From: C00003060 sp964440795 | Lineage (GTDB): Bacteria; Desulfobacterota; Desulfobacteria; Desulfobacterales; C00003060 | NCBI GenBank assembly: GCA_964440795.1 | Contig: CAYTTQ010000003.1 | Span: 1 to 64,000, forward strand | Direction of reading: 5' to 3' | DNA: 64,000 nucleotides | In this document: in pieces, positions 46,218 through 54,608 of the stretch | How positions within the stretch are numbered: position 1 is the stretch's first letter | Layout of the letters: each line of letters starts with the position of its first letter | Notes under the pieces: model-generated | Database searches by the model: none | The model's input: the letters and a program-made list of their open reading frames with translations, nothing else | What the model was told of the DNA's origin: nothing | Position numbers and translations under genes: made by a program

Positions 46218-47156
46218 CTATTTGGCTTCCGCCGCTTCGGCGAATCGGGTGTCGACCAATTTTTCCAGGTCGATCTTGCCCTTTAATAGCCCCATTTCGT
46301 CCAACATGTAATCCTGAATGGCCGCAAGATCTTCTATAACGGGAAAGAGTCGGTTCGTGGTTATTCGGTCCGGCGGATCGGTTAATACCTTTTCCACCAG
46401 GGGTTGTTCCTGGCTCAAGAACGGAGCACCAACCACAGACGCGGCGGATGGCTTCGCCGACGCCGCGATTCCCGATTTCACCAAACTGTGGGTGAATTCC
46501 TGAACTGCATCCGGGTGTTTGTCTATGATATCGTCGCTCATGACTACGACGCAACAGGGATGATCGGCCCACAAATCCTTAGACAAGCAATAGGCTTCGC
46601 AATACCCTTCCGTGATGGCTTGGGTGGCAAAGGGCTCGGCAACCATGAAGCCGGCAATCTCTCCGTCTTCGTCTTCCTTGAGGACATCGGGCATCATCGC
46701 GGGAGCCATTTCTTCCAAGAACACCTCCACCCCGTCTTGGCCGCTTTTACCGGATTTGAGTCCTTTTTCCGCCAGTAGTCGGTGAAAGAGCATATTGTGC
46801 ACTGAGAGTTGATACGGAATGAGTACGAACTTGCCAGAGAAGTCTTCGGCCTGAGTGATGTCGGCGTTTTTACTTTTGACCAGGACGCTACCGGCGCGAT
46901 GAGCAAGCAGAATCAGTTTCAATCCCACTCCGGAGTAAAAAAGGTCCATGGCCGTGGGTGCGAGAACGAAGGCGCCATCCAGGCTTCCGTCGGCAAGGCC
47001 GTCGGCTATTTCCATCCAACCTGTTTTGACGACCGGTTCCAGGGTGCAGTGGTGAAAAGTTTCTTTACCCCGTTTTACCTTGAGGTCCGTAATCCCCAAA
47101 ATGAGATGGTCGGTAATCTGGAGATGTCCTATTTTGAGCACGGGTTTTTCAGCCAT
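46218..47156 (-). CDS. SBP-fold (NMT1/THI5-like) protein without signal peptide
   Basis: A 312-residue protein of the NMT1/SsuA periplasmic-binding fold (VLKIGHLQITDHLILGITDL, GWMEIADGLADGSLDGAFVLAP, GYCEAYCLSKDLW). The correct start is ATG 47156 because a perfect AGGAGG lies seven bases upstream; there is no signal peptide, so the protein should stay in the cytoplasm. An unexported member of this fold may be a ligand-binding regulator, sensor or enzyme such as a pyrimidine synthase relative rather than a transport subunit. It lies 183 nt downstream of frdB on the same strand and could be co-transcribed. Confidence 0.7.
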   Translation of the reverse strand: MAEKPVLKIGHLQITDHLILGITDLKVKRGKETFHHCTLEPVVKTGWMEIADGLADGSLDGAFVLAPTAMDLFYSGVGLKLILLAHRAGSVLVKSKNADITQAEDFSGKFVLIPYQLSVHNMLFHRLLAEKGLKSGKSGQDGVEVFLEEMAPAMMPDVLKEDEDGEIAGFMVAEPFATQAITEGYCEAYCLSKDLWADHPCCVVVMSDDIIDKHPDAVQEFTHSLVKSGIAASAKPSAASVVGAPFLSQEQPLVEKVLTDPPDRITTNRLFPVIEDLAAIQDYMLDEMGLLKGKIDLEKLVDTRFAEAAEAK

Positions 47157-47339
47157 GGTGGCCTCCTGGAATGGTGTCGGCCCCGTTTTCGAACGGGCCA
47201 ATCAGATGAGGCCGACTTTTCGCATTCGAAACTTATTAGGCAAGAGTTATGCCAAGCTGAAAGCGCTTCTCTTGAGGATGGCTACGTTCCTATTTTCGGC
47301 GTAATTAAATGGGGATTCAACGGCGGGGAGAAGGAGCGG

Positions 47340-48059
47340 TTACACGTCTTGTGAGAGGGCGCCTTCCTTGGCCAAGGCGATGAAATGGGCAATGTCGATT
47401 TCCTTGGGACACACATAACTGCAAGCGCGGGCCGTTCTGCACCGAGGGGACCCCGTTTCACCGTATAAGACCTTCAGCCGATCTTTCTTGGCCGTTTCTC
47501 GAGGATCCATGACCCGAACAATATTGACCAGCACGGCGTTGGGCCCCAGGTAATTCTTTTGGGTAACACAGGCGGCGGCACAACAGAAACAGTTAATGCA
47601 TCGGGTGGCTTCAACGTATTGGTTCAATCGTTGCGGCGAAATGCGATATTCGTCCCCTTCCGGATGGGTGGGGGCGGGAGCCATGATGTACGGTTTGGCT
47701 TCGTGGACCCGTTCGTAGGCTCTTTCCAGGTCTACGACAAGATCCCGTATGAGCGGGGCCACCGTCAGCGGCTCGACCTCGAATACCCGGGTTTGAAATA
47801 TTTCAACGGCCCGCTCTACCAGAAGTTCGCATGTGAGAAGTGGTTTTCCGTTTATTTTCATCCCGCAGGTGCCGCACTGGGCGTGTTCACATGAAGAACT
47901 CCACGCCAAGGTAGCGTCCTGCTCGTCATTGATCTTTCGAAACAGGTCTACAAAGCGCAAAATCCCGCCCACTCTCAGTTCGTACGGCTGTATCCACGAC
48001 CGGCCCGTATCCGGGTCATAACGGCTGACTTTCAATGTAATGTCATATTCACGGGACAT
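47340..48059 (-). CDS. frdB: Fumarate reductase/succinate dehydrogenase iron-sulfur subunit
   Basis: A 239-residue electron-transfer subunit. The [2Fe-2S] ligands are in SSCEHAQCGTCGMKINGKP with a later TC (residues about 55-80), and the [4Fe-4S]/[3Fe-4S] ligands in CINCFCCAAAC near 150 and CRTARACSYVCPKEI near 205. The pattern matches Wolinella-type FrdB. In anaerobic delta-proteobacteria this enzyme can run as fumarate reductase or succinate dehydrogenase. The ATG start is 69 nt after frdA. Direction of catalysis cannot be decided from sequence. Confidence 0.92.
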   Translation of the reverse strand: MSREYDITLKVSRYDPDTGRSWIQPYELRVGGILRFVDLFRKINDEQDATLAWSSSCEHAQCGTCGMKINGKPLLTCELLVERAVEIFQTRVFEVEPLTVAPLIRDLVVDLERAYERVHEAKPYIMAPAPTHPEGDEYRISPQRLNQYVEATRCINCFCCAAACVTQKNYLGPNAVLVNIVRVMDPRETAKKDRLKVLYGETGSPRCRTARACSYVCPKEIDIAHFIALAKEGALSQDV

Positions 48060-48128
48060 GGCCCCATCTCCTTATCGACAGACACCCTTTTTTCGAAGGG
48101 ACGCCGGATCCCGGCAGTCGGTGCCTTC

Positions 48129-49934
48129 TTAGTACTTCCTTTCAATTATCCCGAATTTTTCCGCGTCCCCCCCCCCCGCCTCGTGAATACTCATGTCAAT
48201 GGGCCGGCGGTCGAGTGTGACCTTTCCGTATTCCGTCATGAAGGCGAGGGTGTGATAGTGGAATTCCGGGTTTCGTTCGGGATAGTCCTCTCTGTAGTGT
48301 CCCCCCCGGGACTCCTTTCTGGCGAGGGCGGATTGAGCGATGACCATAGACACGTCCAGCAAGTGGTTCAACTCCCAAAACTGAATGAGTTCCTGATTCA
48401 TGGTCAGAGATTGGGAATGCATCGGCATCCGACCAGCTCTGGACTTAAGTTCCGTGAGCACGCTCACCGCCGTTTGCAGCCCCTTCGCCGTTCGGAACAC
48501 GCCCACATTTTCCATCATGATTTGACGCAATTCATTTCGAATTCTGGCGTAGTTTTCTTTCCCCTTGGCAGCAAAATAGGCTGAGAACTGAGAAAAAACG
48601 CGGGCTCCCGCGTCTTTGGGAAGGGAGGATGGGGGAAAGTCGGCGTCGGATAAGTACTGCGTTACTTGCTCACCCACGACCTTGCCCATGGTAATGAGTT
48701 CAAGAAGAGAGTTGGTGCCCAATCGGTTGTGCCCGTGGAGGCTGGCCGCAGCGAATTCACCACAGGCATACAGTCCGGGAACCGTCTCCGTGGCATTTGT
48801 ATGGATTTCTCCCAAGAGGTTTGTGGGCGCTCCCCCCATCTGGTAATGGGCTGTCGGGGTCACCGGGCAGAGCTCACACTGGGGATCCACATTGACGAAT
48901 TTTTTAAAGAAGCCACATACTTCTTGGATCTTGGTCCGGTGAACGTGTTCAGGGATATGTTTCAAATCAAGCCATACGTGGGGTAGCTTGTGGTCGCCGT
49001 GCATGCACCCCCTGCCTTCTTGGATTTCTTTCATAATGCAGCGGGAGACGAGATCTCTCGGCGCCAGGTCTTTTGCCGTAGGGGCATAGCGGGCCATAAA
49101 CGGTTCGCCTTCCGCGTTTCTGAGTATTGCGCCTTCCCCCCTAAGCGCTTCGCTGGCCAGGATGCCCGGACCGACAATGCCGGTGGGGTGAAACTGAACC
49201 GCTTCCACATCCATCACGGGCAGGCCCGCTTCCAGGATCAGGGCCAGGCCATCCCCCGTATTTTGTTTGCAGTTGGTACTGACCTGGTACATGCGGGTCT
49301 TTCCCCCGGTGGCCATGACCGTGGCTTTGGCCAAGATGGCGACAAATTTTCCGCTCGCCTCCATAAAGGCAACGGCCCCGATACACCGGCCCTCGTGAAA
49401 GAGGAGCTCCGTCGCCAAACTCTGGTTCAAAAAACTGACTTCGTGTTTCAAGGCTTCACCCCAGAGGGTGTCCATAATGCCTTTGCCGGTGCGATCGGCC
49501 TCATAACAAGCGCGAAATGCCTTGACTCGGCCGAAATCCAGCATGTGGCCCCCAAAGGGCCTCTTAGCGATGCGACCTCCCTCCGTACGGCTGAAATGCA
49601 TACCCCGTCTTTCCAGCCATACGATTTGTGACCATGCGGATTCGCAAACCTGCCGAATAATATTTTGGTCCGCCGAGCAGTCCGAGCCTTTCCAGGTGTC
49701 GAACATATGGTAAACAACCTTGTCTACCGGGTCTTTGGGATCCACGGCCGCCACGCCCCCTTGGGCGGTGGAGGTGTGTGATTTTTGAGGGCTATGCACT
49801 TTTGTCAGGGCGACAATGCTCGTCCCCGGGCGATTCTCGCATATGGCCGCGGCGCATCTCAGTCCCGCCCCGCCGGCACCCACGATGAGTACGTCCGGTC
49901 TTAGTACGGAATCAATTTTGAATCGTGAGGTCAA
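48129..49934 (-). CDS. frdA: Fumarate reductase/succinate dehydrogenase flavoprotein subunit
   Basis: A 601-residue flavoprotein bearing the catalytic site. The FAD dinucleotide fold is VLIVGAGGAGLRCAAAICE near residue 14, the covalent-FAD histidine region is SPQKSHTSTAQGGVAA near 48, and the active-site and substrate loops appear as HPTGIVGPGILASEALRGEG near 245 and HGHNRLGTNSLLELITMG near 395. The last residues are encoded next to an 11-base C run (48167-48177 on plus), which is an uninterrupted G11 in the message and a slippage risk. Order on the minus strand is frdC-frdA-frdB, with 12 nt between frdC and frdA. Confidence 0.94.
   Translation of the reverse strand: MTSRFKIDSVLRPDVLIVGAGGAGLRCAAAICENRPGTSIVALTKVHSPQKSHTSTAQGGVAAVDPKDPVDKVVYHMFDTWKGSDCSADQNIIRQVCESAWSQIVWLERRGMHFSRTEGGRIAKRPFGGHMLDFGRVKAFRACYEADRTGKGIMDTLWGEALKHEVSFLNQSLATELLFHEGRCIGAVAFMEASGKFVAILAKATVMATGGKTRMYQVSTNCKQNTGDGLALILEAGLPVMDVEAVQFHPTGIVGPGILASEALRGEGAILRNAEGEPFMARYAPTAKDLAPRDLVSRCIMKEIQEGRGCMHGDHKLPHVWLDLKHIPEHVHRTKIQEVCGFFKKFVNVDPQCELCPVTPTAHYQMGGAPTNLLGEIHTNATETVPGLYACGEFAAASLHGHNRLGTNSLLELITMGKVVGEQVTQYLSDADFPPSSLPKDAGARVFSQFSAYFAAKGKENYARIRNELRQIMMENVGVFRTAKGLQTAVSVLTELKSRAGRMPMHSQSLTMNQELIQFWELNHLLDVSMVIAQSALARKESRGGHYREDYPERNPEFHYHTLAFMTEYGKVTLDRRPIDMSIHEAGGGDAEKFGIIERKY
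48167..48177. repeat. 11-nt C homopolymer in the 3' part of frdA
   Basis: The plus strand has eleven consecutive C (GGG-GGG-GGG plus flanking bases in the frdA frame, encoding a Gly run) 13-16 codons before the frdA stop. A one-base change would alter only the last residues of the flavoprotein. It could be a slippage site in the cell or a sequencing-sensitive position. Confidence 0.9.
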
Positions 49935-49946
49935 GGCTTGGCTCCC

Positions 49947-50774
49947 TTACAGGCTCATGACAAGTTTGGCGCCGGCGTAGCCGGAAATCGACATGACCGC
50001 CGCCACTGCCAATCTTAGGGCGGCTCGCAGGTGTCTGTTTTCCGTGTAATCGCCGACGATGGTACTGATGCCGAATCCGGCGTGAAAGAAAACGATCAGG
50101 ACGAAGGCCGAATCCATCGCCTTAATGCCGACATGGGAGACCCTGGCCAAGATGGTGTTGACGTCATGGCCCGCCTGGTAAGTTAGGTGCATGAAAAAGA
50201 AATGCCCGGAAACCATGGGCAAAAGGAAGGCCCCGGAAATCCGTTGCAGCTTCCAGAGGGAGGCGTTTGCCGTGGGCCACAGTTTTCTCCAGACAACGAA
50301 AGCGGCCAGGAGGCCGGCGATGAAGACGACGAACCAAAAGAAGCCTGCCGACACCTGCTGGTCGCCCATGAGCATGAACACGCCCAGACTAAATACATAA
50401 AGGGCGCCCAACCCGACAACCCAGCGGATCATCTCGGTGTCATTCCTTACCCGGAAGACTTCGTATAAAATAAGTCTCCCCCCGTTAAACGCATGGAATA
50501 TGACGGGAATCGCCAGCGTCCATTCCAGAAAAGCAAACAAGAAGTTGTTCAAAAAGTCCATTTTGGCGGCAAACTCCGCCGGGGTGTACAATCCGGACAA
50601 GGTGACGATATGAAAGAACATGAAGCCGACCACAGCCACACCGGAAATACGGTGCGCCCAGGTCATGACAGCCCCCCAGCCCCTCGCGGCGGCGTAATAA
50701 AAGAGCCTCTCCCGTAGGGCCAAGATCTTGGTTACGTAGGCCGCAAGGCCGCTTTGTTGTGCCCCTGTGTTCAT
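49947..50774 (-). CDS. frdC: Fumarate reductase/succinate dehydrogenase cytochrome b subunit
   Basis: The membrane anchor of the complex. From ATG 50774 (GGAGTCCGTG upstream) it is 275 residues with about five membrane helices and several candidate heme histidines, for example GYMFFHIVTL-like near 60, FHAFNGGRLI near 105 and GHFFFMHLTYQAGH near 205. This resembles the di-heme Wolinella-type FrdC that exchanges electrons with menaquinone. The frame is open 72 codons upstream to 50990, but that part has no family resemblance. Together with frdA and frdB it makes the three-subunit complex. Confidence 0.88.
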   Translation of the reverse strand: MNTGAQQSGLAAYVTKILALRERLFYYAAARGWGAVMTWAHRISGVAVVGFMFFHIVTLSGLYTPAEFAAKMDFLNNFLFAFLEWTLAIPVIFHAFNGGRLILYEVFRVRNDTEMIRWVVGLGALYVFSLGVFMLMGDQQVSAGFFWFVVFIAGLLAAFVVWRKLWPTANASLWKLQRISGAFLLPMVSGHFFFMHLTYQAGHDVNTILARVSHVGIKAMDSAFVLIVFFHAGFGISTIVGDYTENRHLRAALRLAVAAVMSISGYAGAKLVMSL

Positions 50775-51160
50775 CACGGACTCCGATTCGATTTTCCGGC
50801 CCCCGCTGTACATACCCCCCTCAGGATCCGCGGGGGTGGTAAGCCTTCTTTCCAGCGTACATCCCGCAGATTTCCTATCACGAACGCCGCCAATGTCAAC
50901 CATTACCCCGAACCCAAATCCACCGCTTGCCGCCCAAGGAGTTGACATTTTTCTTTGTTGTCTGTAATGATCGGCACGATAGGCTTGCAATCTCGCGATT
51001 TCACCATCATGGTTTTAGAGGCAAATCCGCCGGGGCGGTTTTGGCATAGCTTTTGTATGTTCATGTCGGGGCGTCTTTTTGACAGCGTGACGCCATGGCG
51101 GGGGGCGATCGAGTGGGTAGCCGGCGGCCTTCCAGATGATGGGAAAGAAAGTCTTTGGTT
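50775..51160. other. Intergenic region between frdC and PilZ gene, with promoter candidates
   Basis: The 386 nt separate divergent genes. On the plus strand a TTGACA at 50942-50947 is followed, after 15 nt, by TGTAAT (50963-50968). About 80 nt later TTGGCATAGCTTTTGTA (51041-51057) resembles a sigma-54 site but has GT instead of the essential GC at -12. Either could serve the PilZ gene at 51161. No ORF or RNA is evident. Confidence 0.35.
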
Positions 51161-51565
51161 ATGTCACAAACAGATTCAAAAGGAGAAAAAGCCCGACCGA
51201 CGGGCGCGTGGCTCGACTTTCGAAGGAAGGTTGTCGATGGTCACGATGAGAAAAGACGGTATCCGCGGCTTGAGTTCCATTGTCCGGTGAAAATACAAGG
51301 ATTTGACGGCGTGCACAAGATTACGGATATCGGAATGGGCGGGGTGTTTGTAGAAATTAAAAATGCGTCGCAGGTTAAAGTGGGTCAGGTACTGCAGCTG
51401 GCCGTGAAGTTTCCCACCGAGTATGAACCGACCAAGTTAAAGGCCCAAGTGGTCAACGTTAGGGACCGTGGGATCGGGTTCAAGTTTCTCGATCTTAGTC
51501 GAGAAAATCAAGAAGTCATACGAGTCTGTTTTAACACCTTCAAAGATACGATACCGATTACGTAA
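51161..51565 (+). CDS. PilZ domain protein
   Basis: A 134-residue single-domain PilZ protein. The N-terminal arginine motif is EKRRYPRLEF near residue 31 and the DxSxxG-like loop is DIGMGGVFVEI near 56, with Gly-Met replacing the usual Ser, so c-di-GMP binding is likely but not certain. PilZ proteins relay c-di-GMP to motility or secretion systems. The ATG at 51161 is chosen (ATG 51155 is an alternative). It converges with the MinD-like gene, ending 7 nt from it. Another PilZ-bearing gene lies just beyond at 52587, so several c-di-GMP-linked genes are gathered here. Confidence 0.82.
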   Translation: MSQTDSKGEKARPTGAWLDFRRKVVDGHDEKRRYPRLEFHCPVKIQGFDGVHKITDIGMGGVFVEIKNASQVKVGQVLQLAVKFPTEYEPTKLKAQVVNVRDRGIGFKFLDLSRENQEVIRVCFNTFKDTIPIT

Positions 51566-51572
51566 TCCCTTT

Positions 51573-52544
51573 TTAAAATAGCTTTTGGGGCACAACACGG
51601 GGGGGTCCGGTTAACTTGGCGTTGTTTCCGGTGAGGTTGGTAACGATGTCGTAGGTGTGAGCGACCGCCTCGCTCGATTTGTCCAGATTGAGAAAGGGGG
51701 TCATATTCGAAACGGCCCTTTCCAATTCCCTGTCGTATGCAATGCTGCCGAGATCGACGGAATTGATCATCATATATTTTTCCGCCACTATCTGGACGAT
51801 GCGTCCGGCATTCTTGTCTTTGTGAGACCGGACCATGTTGGTGATAATGGCCGGTTTGATCTTGTGCACTTCTTTCTTTACTGTTTCTCGGGTCTCTGTG
51901 CCGTCCGATTCCTCCACCGCCTGCAGTAAATCTTTTAAGGTTCGCATCTGGAGTTCGTTCTTCGGGTTCATGGCGGTATTGACCAGCGCTTGAAGGGAGG
52001 GATTTTGTCTGGAAAGCTGGACCAATCGTCGAAACACGGCATTTCGTATGAAGCCGTAGGCATTCTGGATGGACGTCGGTTGAGGGGTTAAAACCAGAAT
52101 CTTCCGGTGGGAGACGATAAAAAAGTCAAGAAAATGAAACGATGACCCCGCCCCCAAGTCGAGAATGACATAGTCCGAATCGAGCTTGAACAGGTTTTGA
52201 ATAACCTTCACTTTCTGAGCGAATTGCAGATTTGCCAAAGAGAGGACTTCGCTGGCGCCGCAGATGAGACGCAGGTTCTCCATGTCCGAGTTTATGCAGA
52301 TCTCTTCCAAAGAGGCGTGGCGTTTGGCCACAAAGTCCGCCAGATTGTGCCGGGGATTTTTGATGCCCAACAGGGTATGCAGGTTCGCACCGCCAAGGTC
52401 TGCATCCACGAGAACGGTCCGTTTGCCCATTCGGGCCAACCAAAAGGCCAACAAAGCGGAAACGACGCTTTTGCCCACCCCGCCCTTGCCGCCGCCGACG
52501 GCCCATAATTCCGGCCTCGCCTTTTTGCTGATGTATTTTTCGAT
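51573..52544 (-). CDS. MinD/ParA-like ATPase, probable ATC start codon
   Basis: A 323-residue ATPase of the MinD/FlhG group: GGGKGGVGKSVVSALLAFWLA (Walker A, about residues 17-37), VLVDADLGGANLHTLLG, and ILDLGAGSSFHFLDFF. The first ATG/GTG/TTG in the frame (GTG 52478) lies inside the Walker A loop and would destroy it. Between that codon and the upstream in-frame TAA (52587-52589) there is no usual start, but AAGGAG at 52558-52553 is followed, at 8-nt spacing, by ATC GAA AAA TAC (52544), or at 5 nt by another ATC (52547). A non-canonical ATC start is therefore likely, unless the base call is wrong. The frame is also the same as that of the upstream gene, so readthrough would fuse them. Confidence 0.78.
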   Translation of the reverse strand: MEKYISKKARPELWAVGGGKGGVGKSVVSALLAFWLARMGKRTVLVDADLGGANLHTLLGIKNPRHNLADFVAKRHASLEEICINSDMENLRLICGASEVLSLANLQFAQKVKVIQNLFKLDSDYVILDLGAGSSFHFLDFFIVSHRKILVLTPQPTSIQNAYGFIRNAVFRRLVQLSRQNPSLQALVNTAMNPKNELQMRTLKDLLQAVEESDGTETRETVKKEVHKIKPAIITNMVRSHKDKNAGRIVQIVAEKYMMINSVDLGSIAYDRELERAVSNMTPFLNLDKSSEAVAHTYDIVTNLTGNNAKLTGPPRVVPQKLF

Positions 52545-52586
52545 GATATCTTCTCCTTTGAGATTTCGTGGGCCGAACCAAGAAGA

Positions 52587-53762
52587 TTAGGGCTTGATGT
52601 ATGATTCCCACAAGCTCAAGATCAAGTTTTGCTCTCCATCACTTCCGGAACAATATTCGCTCAGCTGGGCTTGGGTATGGGGGTCCATCTCCTTAAACTG
52701 CAGTCCCAGGGCGACACTCGTTCCATTTTGCCCGGTTATTTCTTTGCCCCACACGATATTGCTTAGGATGTTCAGGCTTTCTCCGGCGTTGGACAGGCTC
52801 ACTTGCAGCTTGGCCGTTGCTCCCACCAGTTCCCCCGGCGGGCCGCTTCGGTACGTATCACCGAGAACGAAACAGGTGCCCCCCACGGAAATATCTTCCG
52901 TGAACCCGTCGAAAACCAAGGGGGAATTATTGGGACCTTTAAAAAAGATTTTTATATTCGCCTTAGTAGGCAATTGGTGTCGCTTTGTCTTTCGTACGGC
53001 CGGCGAAGTATCAGTGCCCGGGGCCTGATCCTTTTCTTCGTAAAGGGCTTTAACCAGCGTTTCCAATTTGGGATACTCTTTGCAAATGCCTTGGAGCCGT
53101 TCGCTCGAGATCTTGACAAGTTCCGAATGCGTAATGGTTTCCACATCCGAGCAGGATCGTTTCTCTTGGTCAAAAGGATAAATCTTTCCGAAAAATTGAT
53201 TTTCCACTAGGTCCGTGCTTGTCCCGTTGCCCTTGTCGGCGCTTTCCTCTGTCGGCGGATATGTCGTTTCCTTGAGGACTCCGGAAACGACGAAATATAG
53301 ATGATCCTCCAAATCTCCGCACTTCTTGATCCGTCGTTGTGCAGGGAAACGGACTCGGACCAGCTTCATCATGAAGGCAATCATTTCGGGGTATGTCATT
53401 TGGGTGATGAAGCCCTTCAACGGAAGGTCGTCCGACCCAATCCGCCTCAAGGTGGCATGGAACCGGCGGGCTTTCTCATGGGATGGCGGGGCGAGACGCC
53501 ACTCCAAGATTTTGGCCACCATGGCCTGAAGCATCATCCCCTGATCGGCAAAAAGTCGGCAGGCTTTGCGGTAAGCCCGGACAGCGGCGTCACTGTTTTT
53601 GGTGCCGGCCAACATATCTCCGTAAGTCCGATGGACACCGGGATTATTGGGAAAGATGGCCAGGGTGTTTTCAAAATCCTTCAACGAGTCAAAGGTTAAT
53701 GACCCCTCAACGATTCGTTTGGCGATACTATCTTGGTTTTCCGTTGCCGCACGCATGTTCAC
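52587..53762 (-). CDS. TPR-like/cyclic-nucleotide-binding/PilZ protein
   Basis: A 391-residue signalling protein. Residues about 20-95 are helical repeats resembling TPR (NPGVHRTYGDMLAGTKNSDAAVRAYRKA). About 130-240 form a cNMP-binding-like domain (RIKKCGDLEDHLYFVVSGVLKE, then ENQFFGKIYPF). The C-terminal PilZ domain has KRHQLPTKANI near 275 and EDISVGGTCFVL near 300, an intact DxSxxG. One protein could thus respond to two kinds of nucleotide signal; binding itself is not shown by sequence. GTG 53762 follows GAGGATTAAAAC. It lies 42 nt upstream of the MinD-like gene and in the same frame. Confidence 0.78.
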   Translation of the reverse strand: MNMRAATENQDSIAKRIVEGSLTFDSLKDFENTLAIFPNNPGVHRTYGDMLAGTKNSDAAVRAYRKACRLFADQGMMLQAMVAKILEWRLAPPSHEKARRFHATLRRIGSDDLPLKGFITQMTYPEMIAFMMKLVRVRFPAQRRIKKCGDLEDHLYFVVSGVLKETTYPPTEESADKGNGTSTDLVENQFFGKIYPFDQEKRSCSDVETITHSELVKISSERLQGICKEYPKLETLVKALYEEKDQAPGTDTSPAVRKTKRHQLPTKANIKIFFKGPNNSPLVFDGFTEDISVGGTCFVLGDTYRSGPPGELVGATAKLQVSLSNAGESLNILSNIVWGKEITGQNGTSVALGLQFKEMDPHTQAQLSEYCSGSDGEQNLILSLWESYIKP

Positions 53763-53776
53763 GTTTTAATCCTCAA

Positions 53777-54568
53777 TCAATTCTGCTTGCCGTTGTTCAA
53801 CGCGTCCACTAAGGCGTCGATGCGCTGGTTCATTATTTCCGCTTTTTTCTGTTGAAGTCGCATCACCTCATAACAAGACTTGAGCTTTTTATCGTTGGCG
53901 AGCACCATCTTGCCGAGCTTTACCACCCGTTTTTCACTCAAATTGATCTGTTTTTGAAGGGTTTCTACCACTGCGGTTGACGCCCCGCCGGCTGTGTCTT
54001 CGTTAAACCCCTTAATCAAGTTTTCCAGATCTCCTCTTTCCTCATCGGAAAGCCCGCCGCCCTGAGTTTTTCCCACGCCGGGATCAGTAGCCTTTGGTGT
54101 TTCCGTCCCGGTGTCTCTCTTTGTTGGCGCTTCAGCCGCGGAAGGAGCCGGCTCCGTAGTCTCTTCGTCCGCCGGCTCTTCCAAGGTCAGGATGTCGTCT
54201 TCGGTTTCCTCTTCGGAATCGGTTTCTCCCGAGACCAGCGCTTCAAAGGCACGGGCGTCCGCATCCGCCCCCTCCTCGTCACCAAGGCCTGCTCCCGGTG
54301 CCGAATCTCCGTCTTCGGGCGTTACATCGTCCGTCGACGTGTGCGAGGTAGACACTTCGACGGCCTCTTCCGGCGTTGATTCCGGTTCCGTAGCAATGGT
54401 GGCTGGTTCCGCTGTTTTGGCTTCGTCCGTTTCGGCAATCCCGTCAGGCTCAGATAGTGGGGCGGCGGAATCTTCCGGATCTTCCGGGGTGGCGTTCCCG
54501 GCCGCCACCAGTTCGTCCAGGGCCCGGTCCAGAGGTTCCTCGGCATTTATGTCTTGACTGGGGGTAAT
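53777..54568 (-). CDS. Acidic, disordered protein with C-terminal coiled coil, probable ATT start
   Basis: A 263-residue protein of unknown function. The first 160 residues are rich in Glu, Asp, Ala, Thr and Pro (low complexity, probably unstructured); the last 80 form a coiled coil (VVETLQKQINLSEKRVVKLG, then EVMRLQQKKAEIMNQRIDAL). In the frame the first usual start is GTG 54508, with no Shine-Dalgarno, whereas AAGGAGGG at 54583-54576 is followed after 7 nt by ATT ACC CCC AGT (54568). The extra 20 residues are in keeping with the protein. It sits between the AMIN gene and the cNMP/PilZ gene and could be a scaffold or a polymer-like partner of the MinD ATPase. Confidence 0.65.
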   Translation of the reverse strand: MTPSQDINAEEPLDRALDELVAAGNATPEDPEDSAAPLSEPDGIAETDEAKTAEPATIATEPESTPEEAVEVSTSHTSTDDVTPEDGDSAPGAGLGDEEGADADARAFEALVSGETDSEEETEDDILTLEEPADEETTEPAPSAAEAPTKRDTGTETPKATDPGVGKTQGGGLSDEERGDLENLIKGFNEDTAGGASTAVVETLQKQINLSEKRVVKLGKMVLANDKKLKSCYEVMRLQQKKAEIMNQRIDALVDALNNGKQN

Positions 54569-54608
54569 GGTCGTTCCCTCCTTTTTGCGGTATGACAGTA
54601 AGGGACGG

